Source: an uncultured Blautia sp.
Lineage (GTDB): Bacteria; Bacillota; Clostridia; Lachnospirales; Lachnospiraceae
Direction of reading: 5' to 3'
Assembly (NCBI GenBank): GCA_937900135.1
Contig: CALCDJ010000035.1
Location: 1 to 64,000 of the forward strand
Length of the DNA: 64,000 nucleotides
Shown here: in pieces, positions 46,526 through 54,783 of the stretch
Position numbering within the stretch: position 1 is the stretch's first letter
How the letters are laid out: each line of letters opens with the position of its first letter
Made by a program: the position numbers and the translations under genes
Notes under the pieces: model-generated
What the model was told of the DNA's origin: nothing
Database searches by the model: none
The model's input: the letters and a program-made list of their open reading frames with translations, nothing else

Positions 46526-46810
46526 CTATTCCGTTTCTATGTTACTTATTTTTTCCCATTTCGCAGGAATGTCCGGACATCCCCGAACCTTCTGAGCAGC
46601 ACGCAGTTCCACAAAGCATCCGCAAAGACGGCACATGCCATTCATCAGATTATGACAGGAGGCGCAGATACTCAGCCGCTTTTCGTACAGCGGCTGACTC
46701 ACCTTCGCCTCCTCATCCATTCTCTCTATATAGCCTGCCAGACTGTCCAGATATTGTTCCCGATCACTTCCTGGAAGACATTTCCTGCATATTCGCAGTT
46801 TTTCCCCCAT
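46526..46810 (-). CDS. DUF6171-like small zinc-ribbon protein
   Basis: Protein of 94 residues with three Cys pairs (CRKC near residue 8, CASC near 49, CRLCGC near 60, plus a late Cys), suggesting bound zinc. RLSICASCHNLMNGMCRLCGCFVELRAA is typical of the uncharacterised DUF6171 family. It lies 5 nt after the GH51 stop inside the arabinosidase operon. Its role is unknown; nothing in it is enzyme-like. Confidence 0.8.
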   Translation of the reverse strand: MGEKLRICRKCLPGSDREQYLDSLAGYIERMDEEAKVSQPLYEKRLSICASCHNLMNGMCRLCGCFVELRAAQKVRGCPDIPAKWEKISNIETE

Positions 46811-46815
46811 ATCTC

Positions 46816-48318
46816 TTATTTCACTGTAAGATGAAGGACGCTGCAGCGTGGGATTGTAAAATGCATTCCTTTTTCTGTAATTTCAGCCCCTGCAAACTCG
46901 CGGACTTTTACACATTCCTTTTCTTCAAATGTATTTTTATCCATCATTTCACCATGTACAATCTCACCTGTTACTTCTTCTGCCTTATAATCTGCAAGAA
47001 TGGTATCTACCGGATAATCTTCTGTCAGAGAAAGGTTGGTCAACGTAATGTGAATCTTTCCATCCTCATCCATGGATACCGATTCTGTCAGGTTTGGAAC
47101 CTGCCACTCTTCTTCTACTCCGATTTTTTCTGTTTCCACAGAGCTTTCAAGAAGCTGTGCATCCTGATGGTATTTGTACATATTGAACACATGGTAAGTT
47201 GGTGTCAGGAGCATATCTGCGCCATCCGTTAAGATAACAGACTGAAGTACATTAACGATCTGTGCCAAGTTTGCCATTTTTACTCTGTCGCTGTGCTTAT
47301 TAAAAATATTCAGTGTAATTCCTGCTACCAGCGCATCTCTCATAGTATTCTGCTGATACAAAAATCCTGGATTTGTGCCTGGTTCTACGGTATACCAGGT
47401 TCCCCATTCGTCTACAATCATACCGATTTTTTTCTCAGGATCGTACTCATCCATAATATTTCCATGACGGCGTACCAGTTCATCCATAAAATATGCTTTA
47501 TTCAAGGTCTTATACCATACCTTGTCATCAAACTCTGTTGCGCTTCCCTTAATTTCCCATCCTTCCGGATGTACATAATAATGGAGGGAAAGTCCGTCCA
47601 TGAAACCATGAAACTGTTCCGGGGAATGATGGAAACAGGTCTTCAGTACATCAGATGTCCATTCATAATCATCCACATTTGCTCCACAGCAGATTTTTGC
47701 TGTAGGATTCTGGCTGTCGTAATTACGTACATAGGTCTGATAACGGCGATATTCATTCGCATAAAAATCAGGATTCATATTTCCGCCACAACCCCAGTTT
47801 TCATTTCCTACTCCGAAAAAGGCAAGTTTCCATGGTTCCTTGTGTCCGTTTTTCGCGCGAAGATCTGCCATCGGGGATATGCCATTAAATGTAATGTACT
47901 CTACCCATTCAGACATTTCCTGAACTGTTCCACTTCCCAGATTTCCGTTTACGTAAGCTTCACATCCCAGCTGTTCGCAAAGCTCAAAGAACTCGTGAGT
48001 ACCAAAGCTGTTGTCTTCCACAACACCACCCCAGTGTGTATTAATCATTTTCTTTCTGTTTTCTTTTGGACCAATGCCATCTTTCCAGTGATATTCATCT
48101 GCGAAGCATCCACCTGGCCAACGAAGTACCGGAACCTTAATTTCTTTCAGAGCCTCTACAACATCGGTACGCATACCGTTTTTATTAGGAATTGGAGAAT
48201 CTTCGCCCACGTAGATTCCCTCATAGATACATCTTCCCAGATGCTCGGAAAAATGTCCGTAGATTTCCTTGTTGATCTTACTCTGCTTTTTGGATGGGTT
48301 AATCACAAGTTTCGCCAT
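46816..48318 (-). CDS. GH51 alpha-N-arabinofuranosidase
   Basis: Intracellular GH51 enzyme of 500 residues, standard length. The N-terminal barrel has RWPGGCFADEYHWKDGIGP, the acid/base Glu173 in GVGNENWG and the nucleophile Glu304 in IVDEWGTW. A C-terminal beta domain ends HFTIPRCSVLHLTVK. It removes terminal alpha-L-arabinofuranose from arabino-oligosaccharides, feeding araA. First gene of the GH51-DUF6171-GH127 operon; AAGGAGAG precedes the ATG. Confidence 0.96.
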   Translation of the reverse strand: MAKLVINPSKKQSKINKEIYGHFSEHLGRCIYEGIYVGEDSPIPNKNGMRTDVVEALKEIKVPVLRWPGGCFADEYHWKDGIGPKENRKKMINTHWGGVVEDNSFGTHEFFELCEQLGCEAYVNGNLGSGTVQEMSEWVEYITFNGISPMADLRAKNGHKEPWKLAFFGVGNENWGCGGNMNPDFYANEYRRYQTYVRNYDSQNPTAKICCGANVDDYEWTSDVLKTCFHHSPEQFHGFMDGLSLHYYVHPEGWEIKGSATEFDDKVWYKTLNKAYFMDELVRRHGNIMDEYDPEKKIGMIVDEWGTWYTVEPGTNPGFLYQQNTMRDALVAGITLNIFNKHSDRVKMANLAQIVNVLQSVILTDGADMLLTPTYHVFNMYKYHQDAQLLESSVETEKIGVEEEWQVPNLTESVSMDEDGKIHITLTNLSLTEDYPVDTILADYKAEEVTGEIVHGEMMDKNTFEEKECVKVREFAGAEITEKGMHFTIPRCSVLHLTVK

Positions 48319-48453
48319 AGTTCTCTCTCCTTTTTCATTTCATCTGAAATATTATAGTTCTATTTGTATAATTTTTGCATTAACCGAACTTATTCCACAT
48401 GATTTTTTATTTTATTTTAGTTTTTATTAAATTATTATACTTCTTTATTACAC

Positions 48454-48482
48454 ATTATAACCAAAACAATGTGCAATTGCAA
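48454..48482 (-). promoter_or_regulatory. Predicted sigma-A promoter for the GH51 operon
   Basis: On the minus strand, TTGCAA (48477-48482), a 17-nt spacer and TATAAT (48454-48459). The spacer holds TTGCACATTG (48467-48476) and the -10 is preceded by TTGG, both shared with the 43540-43568 promoter. The rest of the 48319-48556 gap is AT-rich with nothing else seen. Confidence 0.6.
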
Positions 48483-48556
48483 CCCTTTTTATTGTTTTCT
48501 TAAAAAATATCATTTTCGTAAATTCTATAAAAATTCTTCTGATTTTCTACTTTCAC

Positions 48557-49821
48557 GCCTCTATTTTTCTCGAACGCTTTTGATGGTACTTTCTGGTGAC
48601 CGCAGTTATAATAACGGTATACCTGGTACAACGAATTTACAGAAATTTATCATTCCACGTACCGGTGCTTCGGGCCTGAAGGATGAAGCTCTTCTTCTGA
48701 AAATACCATTGAAATAAAGAGAGAGCTTTCTTATAATAAATATAGAAAGAGGTTGATCAATGACATCACTGAGAAAATCCATAGAGATTTCACAAAAGAT
48801 GAGTCAGTATGACACGTTTGCCAAGCGAATTTTGGCAGACAGGCAGGTGCTTTCCAGAATTTTAAGCCGCACAGTATCTGAGTTTGATGGCATGTCCTAT
48901 GACGAAATTGCCTCTTGCATTGAAGAGGAACCGGAAATTTCTACGGTTCCGGTATTTCCTGGAGAAACGAATTGGATTCCGATTTCCCCAAGAGCAAATG
49001 AAGACAGCATTCCTTATGAAGGAACTGTTGTCTACGATGTCCGGTTTTTCGTCAGAATTCCCTTCCGTGAGGAAAAAGTAAAAATCATTGTCAATATAGA
49101 AGGGCAAAAAAACTTTTATCCTGGATATCATATTGAAACAAGAGGGATTTTTTATGGCGCAAGACTTTTGTCTGCGCAGCTGGACACTGAATTCACAGAG
49201 CCTCATTATGACCAACTGAAAAAGGTGTATTCCATATGGCTCTGTTTTGAAAGTTCCAAGGAACAGGCCAATGCCATTGCTGAATATGCCATACAGAAAA
49301 AAGACCTGATTCCTGGAATCCGAGACTGCCGCCTGGCTTATGATAAGATGGTAGTCGCTCTGATCACACTGAATGAACAGATCACCACAGAAGATACTCT
49401 GATCGGTATGCTGAATACTCTATTTGGTACGGCTCCGATACAGGAAAAAAAGAAACGATTATCGGAAGAATACGGAATGTGTATGGAAAAAGAACTGGGA
49501 AAGGAGTTGGAATCTATGTGTAATATGTCAGGATATATTTTAGAGCGCGGAATTGAACGTGGAATTGAACAAGGCATTGAACGCGGGGTTGCAAAAGGGG
49601 AAGCACGGTTTGGGACGTTGATCCAGAAAATGATAGCCGACGGCCGTTCAAATGAGATACCGCAAATCGCATCAGATCATAAGAAACGGGAACAGCTATA
49701 TAAAGAATATCATTTATAGAAGGAAATGGAGCGGGTAGCCACAGCTGCCTGAATTCGAAGCTTGTACTGCCACATACAGATGCTGGCAACAAAGAAATTC
49801 CAAGCATAAAAAGCCCCTGAA
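48557..49821 (+). repeat. Rpn element copy B (1265 bp, direct repeat of 28145-29397)
   Basis: Second copy of the duplicated block, in the same orientation, at the other end of the arabinan locus. It is 12 bp longer than copy A through an extra GIER unit in the gene and has three leader substitutions. Confidence 0.9.
48760..49719 (+). CDS. Rpn family recombination-promoting nuclease / putative transposase, copy B
   Basis: Protein of 319 residues, identical to copy A except for one additional four-residue repeat (RGIERGIEQGIERG instead of RGIEQGIERG). The PD-(D/E)XK residues in VVYDVRFF and NIEGQK are intact, so both copies could be active. Its leader and ribosome site are also duplicated, so both are probably expressed alike. 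Confidence 0.88.
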   Translation: MTSLRKSIEISQKMSQYDTFAKRILADRQVLSRILSRTVSEFDGMSYDEIASCIEEEPEISTVPVFPGETNWIPISPRANEDSIPYEGTVVYDVRFFVRIPFREEKVKIIVNIEGQKNFYPGYHIETRGIFYGARLLSAQLDTEFTEPHYDQLKKVYSIWLCFESSKEQANAIAEYAIQKKDLIPGIRDCRLAYDKMVVALITLNEQITTEDTLIGMLNTLFGTAPIQEKKKRLSEEYGMCMEKELGKELESMCNMSGYILERGIERGIEQGIERGVAKGEARFGTLIQKMIADGRSNEIPQIASDHKKREQLYKEYHL

Positions 49822-49831
49822 ACACAGATAT

Positions 49832-49861
49832 GGGGATGACTTCCCATTGGAGGTCACCCCC
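49832..49861. other. Hairpin just after Rpn copy B
   Basis: GGGGATGACTTCC and GGAGGTCACCCCC pair with one G-U and one mismatch around CATT. It is followed by CAACTATTGACATAGAACC. This stretch is absent after copy A and could be the remnant of another insertion sequence; no gene is seen in 49720-49966. Confidence 0.45.
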
Positions 49862-49915
49862 AACTATTGACATAGAACCAATATAACGGGGCAAGATTTT
49901 CTCAATTTTTCAAAT

Positions 49916-49960
49916 AAAAGAATCGCAAGATCCTTATCCAAGACTCTTGCGATTCTTTTT
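49916..49960 (-). terminator. Intrinsic terminator of the secreted-protein gene at 49967
   Basis: GAATCGCAAGA / TCTTGCGATTC, 11 bp, with A- and T-runs on both sides. It probably works in both directions and ends the secreted-protein cluster on the minus strand. Confidence 0.85.
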
Positions 49961-49966
49961 TTCATA

Positions 49967-51199
49967 TCAGGCATAGTTTACAAAATAAGCATCCTTATCA
50001 TATACAAATTTTCCGGATACATTAAAAGTTTTAAATGAGGAATTATTACAAACCAGCTTTACATATACATAATCCTTGTGCGGTGTTAAAGTGATCGTAT
50101 ATTTCGATCCGCTTCTCAGACCTTTTACCGTATAGGTGTCCGTTCCTTCTTTTACATTAAATACAAAATCTTCATAAGAAGAACTGGTCCCGGTTCTGTT
50201 CCATACTCCAAAATACGTGCCGATTCCATTTTTATTAAAACCTATTCCAAACATGTATTTCGAATTTTTGTAGATATATCCTCGTCCCCCGATACTCTGA
50301 TATGTCACTTTCTGGTTACTGCCAAAGGGCTGCCATGTTTTTGTCAATGAACCGGAATATTGAATTTTTATATTTTGTGTATTGTAACGGGTATATTTTT
50401 TATTTTCACATTGCAAAGAAAACATCACATGTTTAGCCCCTGGAACCAGTGTTACTTTATAGTAATATCCTGTACGGCGTCCTTTCACTCGATAAGTATT
50501 TTTCCCATTACTTACTGTAAAATCTCCTTCTTCTAAAGTTCTCCCTGTTCCCTTTTTGTTCCAAACACCGAAACGTACCTTATTTGTTTTTTTATCAAAA
50601 AATACACCATATCGATATTTAGAATTGGTAAACTGATACGCCTTTCCCTTAAAAGCATTAAATTTATTTTCCGGAAGTACCCGATACCGGTCATATGGAG
50701 AGTATGTGATCCTCAATACCCCTGTCTTATTATAAGAAAGTTTTATCTCTGCATTTCCTTTTCTAAATGAATCGCTTCCTCCTGTACTCCAGCTGGATTT
50801 ATATGTATCATACAGCAAAAATCCCCGGGCATTCATCTTATTTCTTGCGCTTGTAATGCTTGTTCCCTTTGTAACGCCATAAAGACTATATCTTGGATCT
50901 GATTCTATAGTCACATGCCACATCCCAGGATTTGCGGCATATCTTCGTTCCGAATGAATAGACGTTCCTCCACTGTTTCCTCCTGACAAACCATTACTAT
51001 AAAATAGATCTGAGCTGCCCGAACTGGTGGACTTTAGGTTCATCGCCCGACCTGCCGCCGATATATTTTTCGAAAAATACTTTGATACCTCATATCTTTT
51101 TGTTGCTTTTTCATGATTCCCAGCCGCAGAAACCGTGGAACTGCTTACACATATCAGCATAAACAATACTATCAGACACTTTTTCCATGTTGTTTTCAT
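49967..51199 (-). CDS. Secreted protein with two internal ~100-residue repeats, unknown function
   Basis: A 410-residue protein with a signal peptide (cleavage near STVSAAG). A Ser/Gly-rich region and a beta-rich domain (about 90-175, GMWHVTIESDPRYSLYG) precede two copies of a module (about 187-285 and 305-400). Shared features are NSKY.(Y/F)G..F.K, (R/Y)FGVWN(K/R).GT, (T/F)V..G..TY.VKG.R(T/S)G..Y..TL.P and a late C.N. No known enzyme motif, no sortase signal. Not recognised. Last gene of the secreted cluster; its terminator follows. Confidence 0.75.
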   Translation of the reverse strand: MKTTWKKCLIVLFMLICVSSSTVSAAGNHEKATKRYEVSKYFSKNISAAGRAMNLKSTSSGSSDLFYSNGLSGGNSGGTSIHSERRYAANPGMWHVTIESDPRYSLYGVTKGTSITSARNKMNARGFLLYDTYKSSWSTGGSDSFRKGNAEIKLSYNKTGVLRITYSPYDRYRVLPENKFNAFKGKAYQFTNSKYRYGVFFDKKTNKVRFGVWNKKGTGRTLEEGDFTVSNGKNTYRVKGRRTGYYYKVTLVPGAKHVMFSLQCENKKYTRYNTQNIKIQYSGSLTKTWQPFGSNQKVTYQSIGGRGYIYKNSKYMFGIGFNKNGIGTYFGVWNRTGTSSSYEDFVFNVKEGTDTYTVKGLRSGSKYTITLTPHKDYVYVKLVCNNSSFKTFNVSGKFVYDKDAYFVNYA

Positions 51200-51252
51200 A
51201 TCACTTTCTCCCTCCTATCTCATATTATATTTTCCCATTTCTTGATGTAAAT

Positions 51253-51277
51253 CCCAGCAGCGATGTACGCTGCCGGG
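51253..51277 (-). other. Hairpin after the Ig-like/Fn3 protein gene
   Basis: GCAGCG-ATGTA-CGCTGC flanked by CCCA and CGGG. It lies between two secreted-protein genes and has no T-run, so it may be a weak terminator or an mRNA-stabilising stem. Confidence 0.4.
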
Positions 51278-51297
51278 CACATGTAAGATGGAAATTT

Positions 51298-52578
51298 TTA
51301 TTTCACAGTTTTTACAGAAGAATAGGAACTATAATAGTTCTTGCCGCCCACACTTCTATAAGCACAGACTTTATATTGATACGACGTCCCTTTTTTTAAT
51401 CTCTTGTCTGTATAATTTGTTGTTTTTACAGTGGCAACCTTTGTCCATTTTTTACCGTCTGCAGAACGGACAATCTGATATCTTGCAGCGCCTGCTGATT
51501 TTTTCCAACTAATCTTTGCCGAATTACCTCCCGTTCTTTTGGCGGAAAGACTTGACGGTCTTCCAGGAACGATCCGGAACGTTTTCCTGACAGTTCCTGT
51601 ATACTTTCCTTTTCCTTTCATTGTGGCAGAAGCGATTCCGATATTTTTGTTTTTACTGTAAGACACCGTATAATCTGTCCCGTTTTTTAATGTTTTCTTT
51701 CCATATGTCACTTTTATCTTTGGCGCAAGTGTTTTTCCTGTATAGGCAACAGAATTTGGAATTGAGATTTTGCACTTTGAAATAGATGTTTTCTCTGATA
51801 CGGCACTCACTTTATAGGTAACTTTTTCTTTATCCCAAAATCCGGGCATATCTCCAGAGGACAAATAGTAAACCGTATGAGGCTCTAAGGTGCAGACCTC
51901 ACTTCCATCTCTTCTGGTAGATGCAATCCTGTTCAGATTATAATTTTTATCCATTTTATAAATATATATGGAAGAACCGTAATTTCCAAAAGTATTGGAA
52001 ATTTTATATTTTGTACCAGATCCTGTTACAAGCCTCACATTTCCAACATTGGAGCCTGCGAATACGTCCTTTGTTCCTGTCCCTTGAATTGTAGGCATTT
52101 CATCTGGATTTTTAATCACAATATTGTCTGCTGCCAGGGTCAGGCTCGTATCCGGCATGCTGATCGTTCCCCGGTAAACTCCCGGAACTGGATGACCCGT
52201 TCCGGAATATTGCAGCTTCAGTCTTGAAAACTCTTCTTCTTCATATCTTGCAATCTCCCACAGCGGAATTGTCATAGTCTTTCCATCCGCATACCTGATC
52301 CTTGCTTTTCCACCCTGCAGTCCGCAGCTTACAGAGCCATCTGCTTCAATACGCGTATCTACCCCTCGGTAATAAATATTCGTGTCCGGCGCCTGCGTCC
52401 ATTCCATTCCTACAATGGGAACTCTATCTTCCTTCTCCTCTTCTGCTTGGAAAACAGAAGTTTCTTCTCTTTCTTTAGAAAAATCAGTTCTGTTCATCAG
52501 TTCCGCTCCGTAAACCGGCGCCATCGATGCGCTTATCAACGATACGCTAAGTAACATTACTATTATTTTTTTCTTCAT
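51298..52578 (-). CDS. Secreted protein with bacterial Ig-like and fibronectin III domains
   Basis: A 426-residue secreted protein (signal peptide ending near APVYGAE). The N-terminal domain of unknown type (about 35-215) precedes an Ig-like repeat of the YTGK-LAPK..VTYGKKTLKNGTDYTVSYSKN type (about 270-335) and a C-terminal Fn3 domain (about 340-426; AKISWKKSAGAARYQIVRS, YQYKVCAYRSVGGKNYYS). No anchor motif is seen. The start at 52578 has AGGGAG; upstream in-frame codons lack one. Adhesion or carbohydrate contact is possible but not shown. Confidence 0.8.
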   Translation of the reverse strand: MKKKIIVMLLSVSLISASMAPVYGAELMNRTDFSKEREETSVFQAEEEKEDRVPIVGMEWTQAPDTNIYYRGVDTRIEADGSVSCGLQGGKARIRYADGKTMTIPLWEIARYEEEEFSRLKLQYSGTGHPVPGVYRGTISMPDTSLTLAADNIVIKNPDEMPTIQGTGTKDVFAGSNVGNVRLVTGSGTKYKISNTFGNYGSSIYIYKMDKNYNLNRIASTRRDGSEVCTLEPHTVYYLSSGDMPGFWDKEKVTYKVSAVSEKTSISKCKISIPNSVAYTGKTLAPKIKVTYGKKTLKNGTDYTVSYSKNKNIGIASATMKGKGKYTGTVRKTFRIVPGRPSSLSAKRTGGNSAKISWKKSAGAARYQIVRSADGKKWTKVATVKTTNYTDKRLKKGTSYQYKVCAYRSVGGKNYYSSYSSVKTVK

Positions 52579-52675
52579 ACGAATCTCCCTTCTTGTAATC
52601 GTCTCTTTCCTGTTTCTAATTCTGAAGCATTTCAAATAAACTTTTTATCCTTATCCCTCCTGTCTCCGTTGCACA

Positions 52676-54745
52676 TTATGCAATTTTTTTAAAAATCATA
52701 TCCTTCAAAGTAGATGGGAAATACTTCATACGCTCCTGCTGAAATGTATTCATAGAAACTTCTCTCCCATTTACATAATAATGCGCTTGATAAGGTCTGC
52801 TTGACTTGTCATTCCAGTAGCTAAAATCACGAACTTTAACAATCTTTCCATCTCTTACATTAAACTGAACACTATATGAATCCGAACTTGAACTTGTTGC
52901 TACAGCAATATTTTTTCCGGTAAGATAATAATGTGTTCGGAATCCATTACCCTCAAAACCAAGCAATGGCTGTTCCTTATTATTTTTATACGTCATCAGT
53001 AAAATATCATTCTCCAAATACGGAGTCTCATAACCCGTATGAAGAATCAGCTCTTTAATTCCATCTTTATCCAAATCTGTCACTGCATAATACGGATAAT
53101 CTTTTCTGTTAACTTTTTTTCTTTCCACGATATGTGTACTCTGATATCTCACCGTATAATTTTTTGATCTTGTTTTCAATACCTTTTTATACCAAGTCGC
53201 ACCAATCTCTGTTCCCTTTTTTGGCGAAGAAAAACCACCATATTTTTTTGAGCCGTTGCTATTGCGAAAAGCTCTGATCTTAATATAGACTGTTTTTCCA
53301 TTTGCAACTTTCAACGTATGTTTCGTTTTCCCCGCTCCTATTGTAGCAGATTTTTTATATTCACCATTTACACTTGTTGAGGTATAAACCTGATATCCAT
53401 TTGCACCAGTTATACGATTCCACTCCACAGATATCTGATTTTGCCTGCTTGTATCTACTTTACGAATTTGAACAGTTCCAAGGGAATTTGATGTCTGTTT
53501 TTTTACAATTGGATATTTTCCTTTATAAATACCTGCGTATTGGTTCATAATTTCCAGCAATCTCTGTCTGGTATTTATCTGAGACTGAGCCAGTTTCTGC
53601 ATATCTTTTGCGTTTTTGATATTTTCCTTATGGAATATTTGATTAAACAAATCCTTAATTGCCCCGCCGCTAAGATACTGACTCAGCCATTTATCTGCAT
53701 ATGTATTTCCAAACATCTGGAACTGTATGTAACCCTCAAAGCATTCCTTGAATATTCTTGCATTGGAAGCCGATTTGCGTTGGGAATACGTCTCTCTTGC
53801 TTTCATCATTCCCATTGCCATATAGCAGTCTACATTATAAAGCACTGCCAGTTTTAAATTATTAGAAGCGCTGTTCGATGTATCAAAACACATATCCAAA
53901 GAACTTACTCCCAGATCAATGGCCTTTAACACTGGATTGATATCAAGAAGTTTTTCCCAGCCTTCATCAAGAAATTTATTCCATAAATAATTCAAGCTTC
54001 TGTTTCGGACATAATTCAATTTTGTCCGATCTATCGCTTTTATAATATCGTCAACTGCTTTTTTATAATCCACATTATCCCTGGCTGCGTTTCTCGATGC
54101 CTTTAGTAAACTGATCTTACTCTCTTTCGCCTCTAACAATGCCGAATATCTTGAAAGTTCTTCAATTAAATCCTTTACAGATGTTTTTCCATCATCTACC
54201 TCCGCTAACGCTTCATCCAAATTGGTTATCACTTTTGCATTTTTCCAGATTTTTGCAGCCTCATCCACAGACATTTCTTTATCAATGTAATCTATGGTGT
54301 TATTACCTAAGTCTTTTGCCAAAACTTCGTATAGTTTTTTAGCAAACTTAAATTCATTTCCCAGAAGATCATCTTCCGCAGTCTTTACAGAGGAACCATA
54401 TTTGAAATAATCCATCAAGACCACTTCATAGATATACTTCTGTTCGTTGGCAAACTGATTCCTGTACTCACTATTAAAGAATATTGTCCATGCTGTACTC
54501 ATAGATACAAGGGGTTTATCCTTTAGCAATTCTCCTCCCAAAACCTGATAAATCGGTGCTTGGAATCCGCGGAATGTTTTATAAATCCCCTCTCCCTTAT
54601 TGTCTAATCCATTAAGAAAAGAATTGGCAAGCCAGATGTCATAATTCGGAGCTTTGTCTTTCGAAACTACAGTTGCTGCCGAAACAGGAACAGTTATTTG
54701 AAATAACAGTACAAATGCAAGCAAAACGGATACGATCTTTTTCAT
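52676..54745 (-). CDS. Large secreted protein with helical region, Fn3 and C-terminal D-rich domain
   Basis: A 689-residue protein with a signal peptide (VTVSRs not present; cleavage near PVSAATV). Residues about 30-430 are mostly helical and unlike any family I recognise. A Fn3 domain follows (about 433-515; QISVEWNRITGANGYQVYTS). The C-terminal part (about 530-689) holds YYAVTDLDKDGIKELILHTG, the acidic D-x-D-x-D pattern also seen in the next gene upstream. Role unknown. Likely co-transcribed with its neighbours. Confidence 0.75.
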   Translation of the reverse strand: MKKIVSVLLAFVLLFQITVPVSAATVVSKDKAPNYDIWLANSFLNGLDNKGEGIYKTFRGFQAPIYQVLGGELLKDKPLVSMSTAWTIFFNSEYRNQFANEQKYIYEVVLMDYFKYGSSVKTAEDDLLGNEFKFAKKLYEVLAKDLGNNTIDYIDKEMSVDEAAKIWKNAKVITNLDEALAEVDDGKTSVKDLIEELSRYSALLEAKESKISLLKASRNAARDNVDYKKAVDDIIKAIDRTKLNYVRNRSLNYLWNKFLDEGWEKLLDINPVLKAIDLGVSSLDMCFDTSNSASNNLKLAVLYNVDCYMAMGMMKARETYSQRKSASNARIFKECFEGYIQFQMFGNTYADKWLSQYLSGGAIKDLFNQIFHKENIKNAKDMQKLAQSQINTRQRLLEIMNQYAGIYKGKYPIVKKQTSNSLGTVQIRKVDTSRQNQISVEWNRITGANGYQVYTSTSVNGEYKKSATIGAGKTKHTLKVANGKTVYIKIRAFRNSNGSKKYGGFSSPKKGTEIGATWYKKVLKTRSKNYTVRYQSTHIVERKKVNRKDYPYYAVTDLDKDGIKELILHTGYETPYLENDILLMTYKNNKEQPLLGFEGNGFRTHYYLTGKNIAVATSSSSDSYSVQFNVRDGKIVKVRDFSYWNDKSSRPYQAHYYVNGREVSMNTFQQERMKYFPSTLKDMIFKKIA

Positions 54746-54783
54746 ACTTTTTTCTCCTTTATAAACTGTAGAAATTTCTCATT

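Noticed and set aside
47293..48357. 354-residue plus-strand frame opposite the GH51 gene
   Set aside because: Antisense to catalytic motifs of GH51; no start signal.
28145..49821. Classical composite transposon
   Set aside because: The flanking units show no terminal inverted repeats or target duplications that I could see, and Rpn proteins are nucleases not proven to transpose, so only a repeat-bracketed locus is claimed.
49514..49894. 126-residue minus-strand frame across the end of Rpn copy B
   Set aside because: Only part of it is present at copy A, it lies over the Rpn coding sequence and has no family features.
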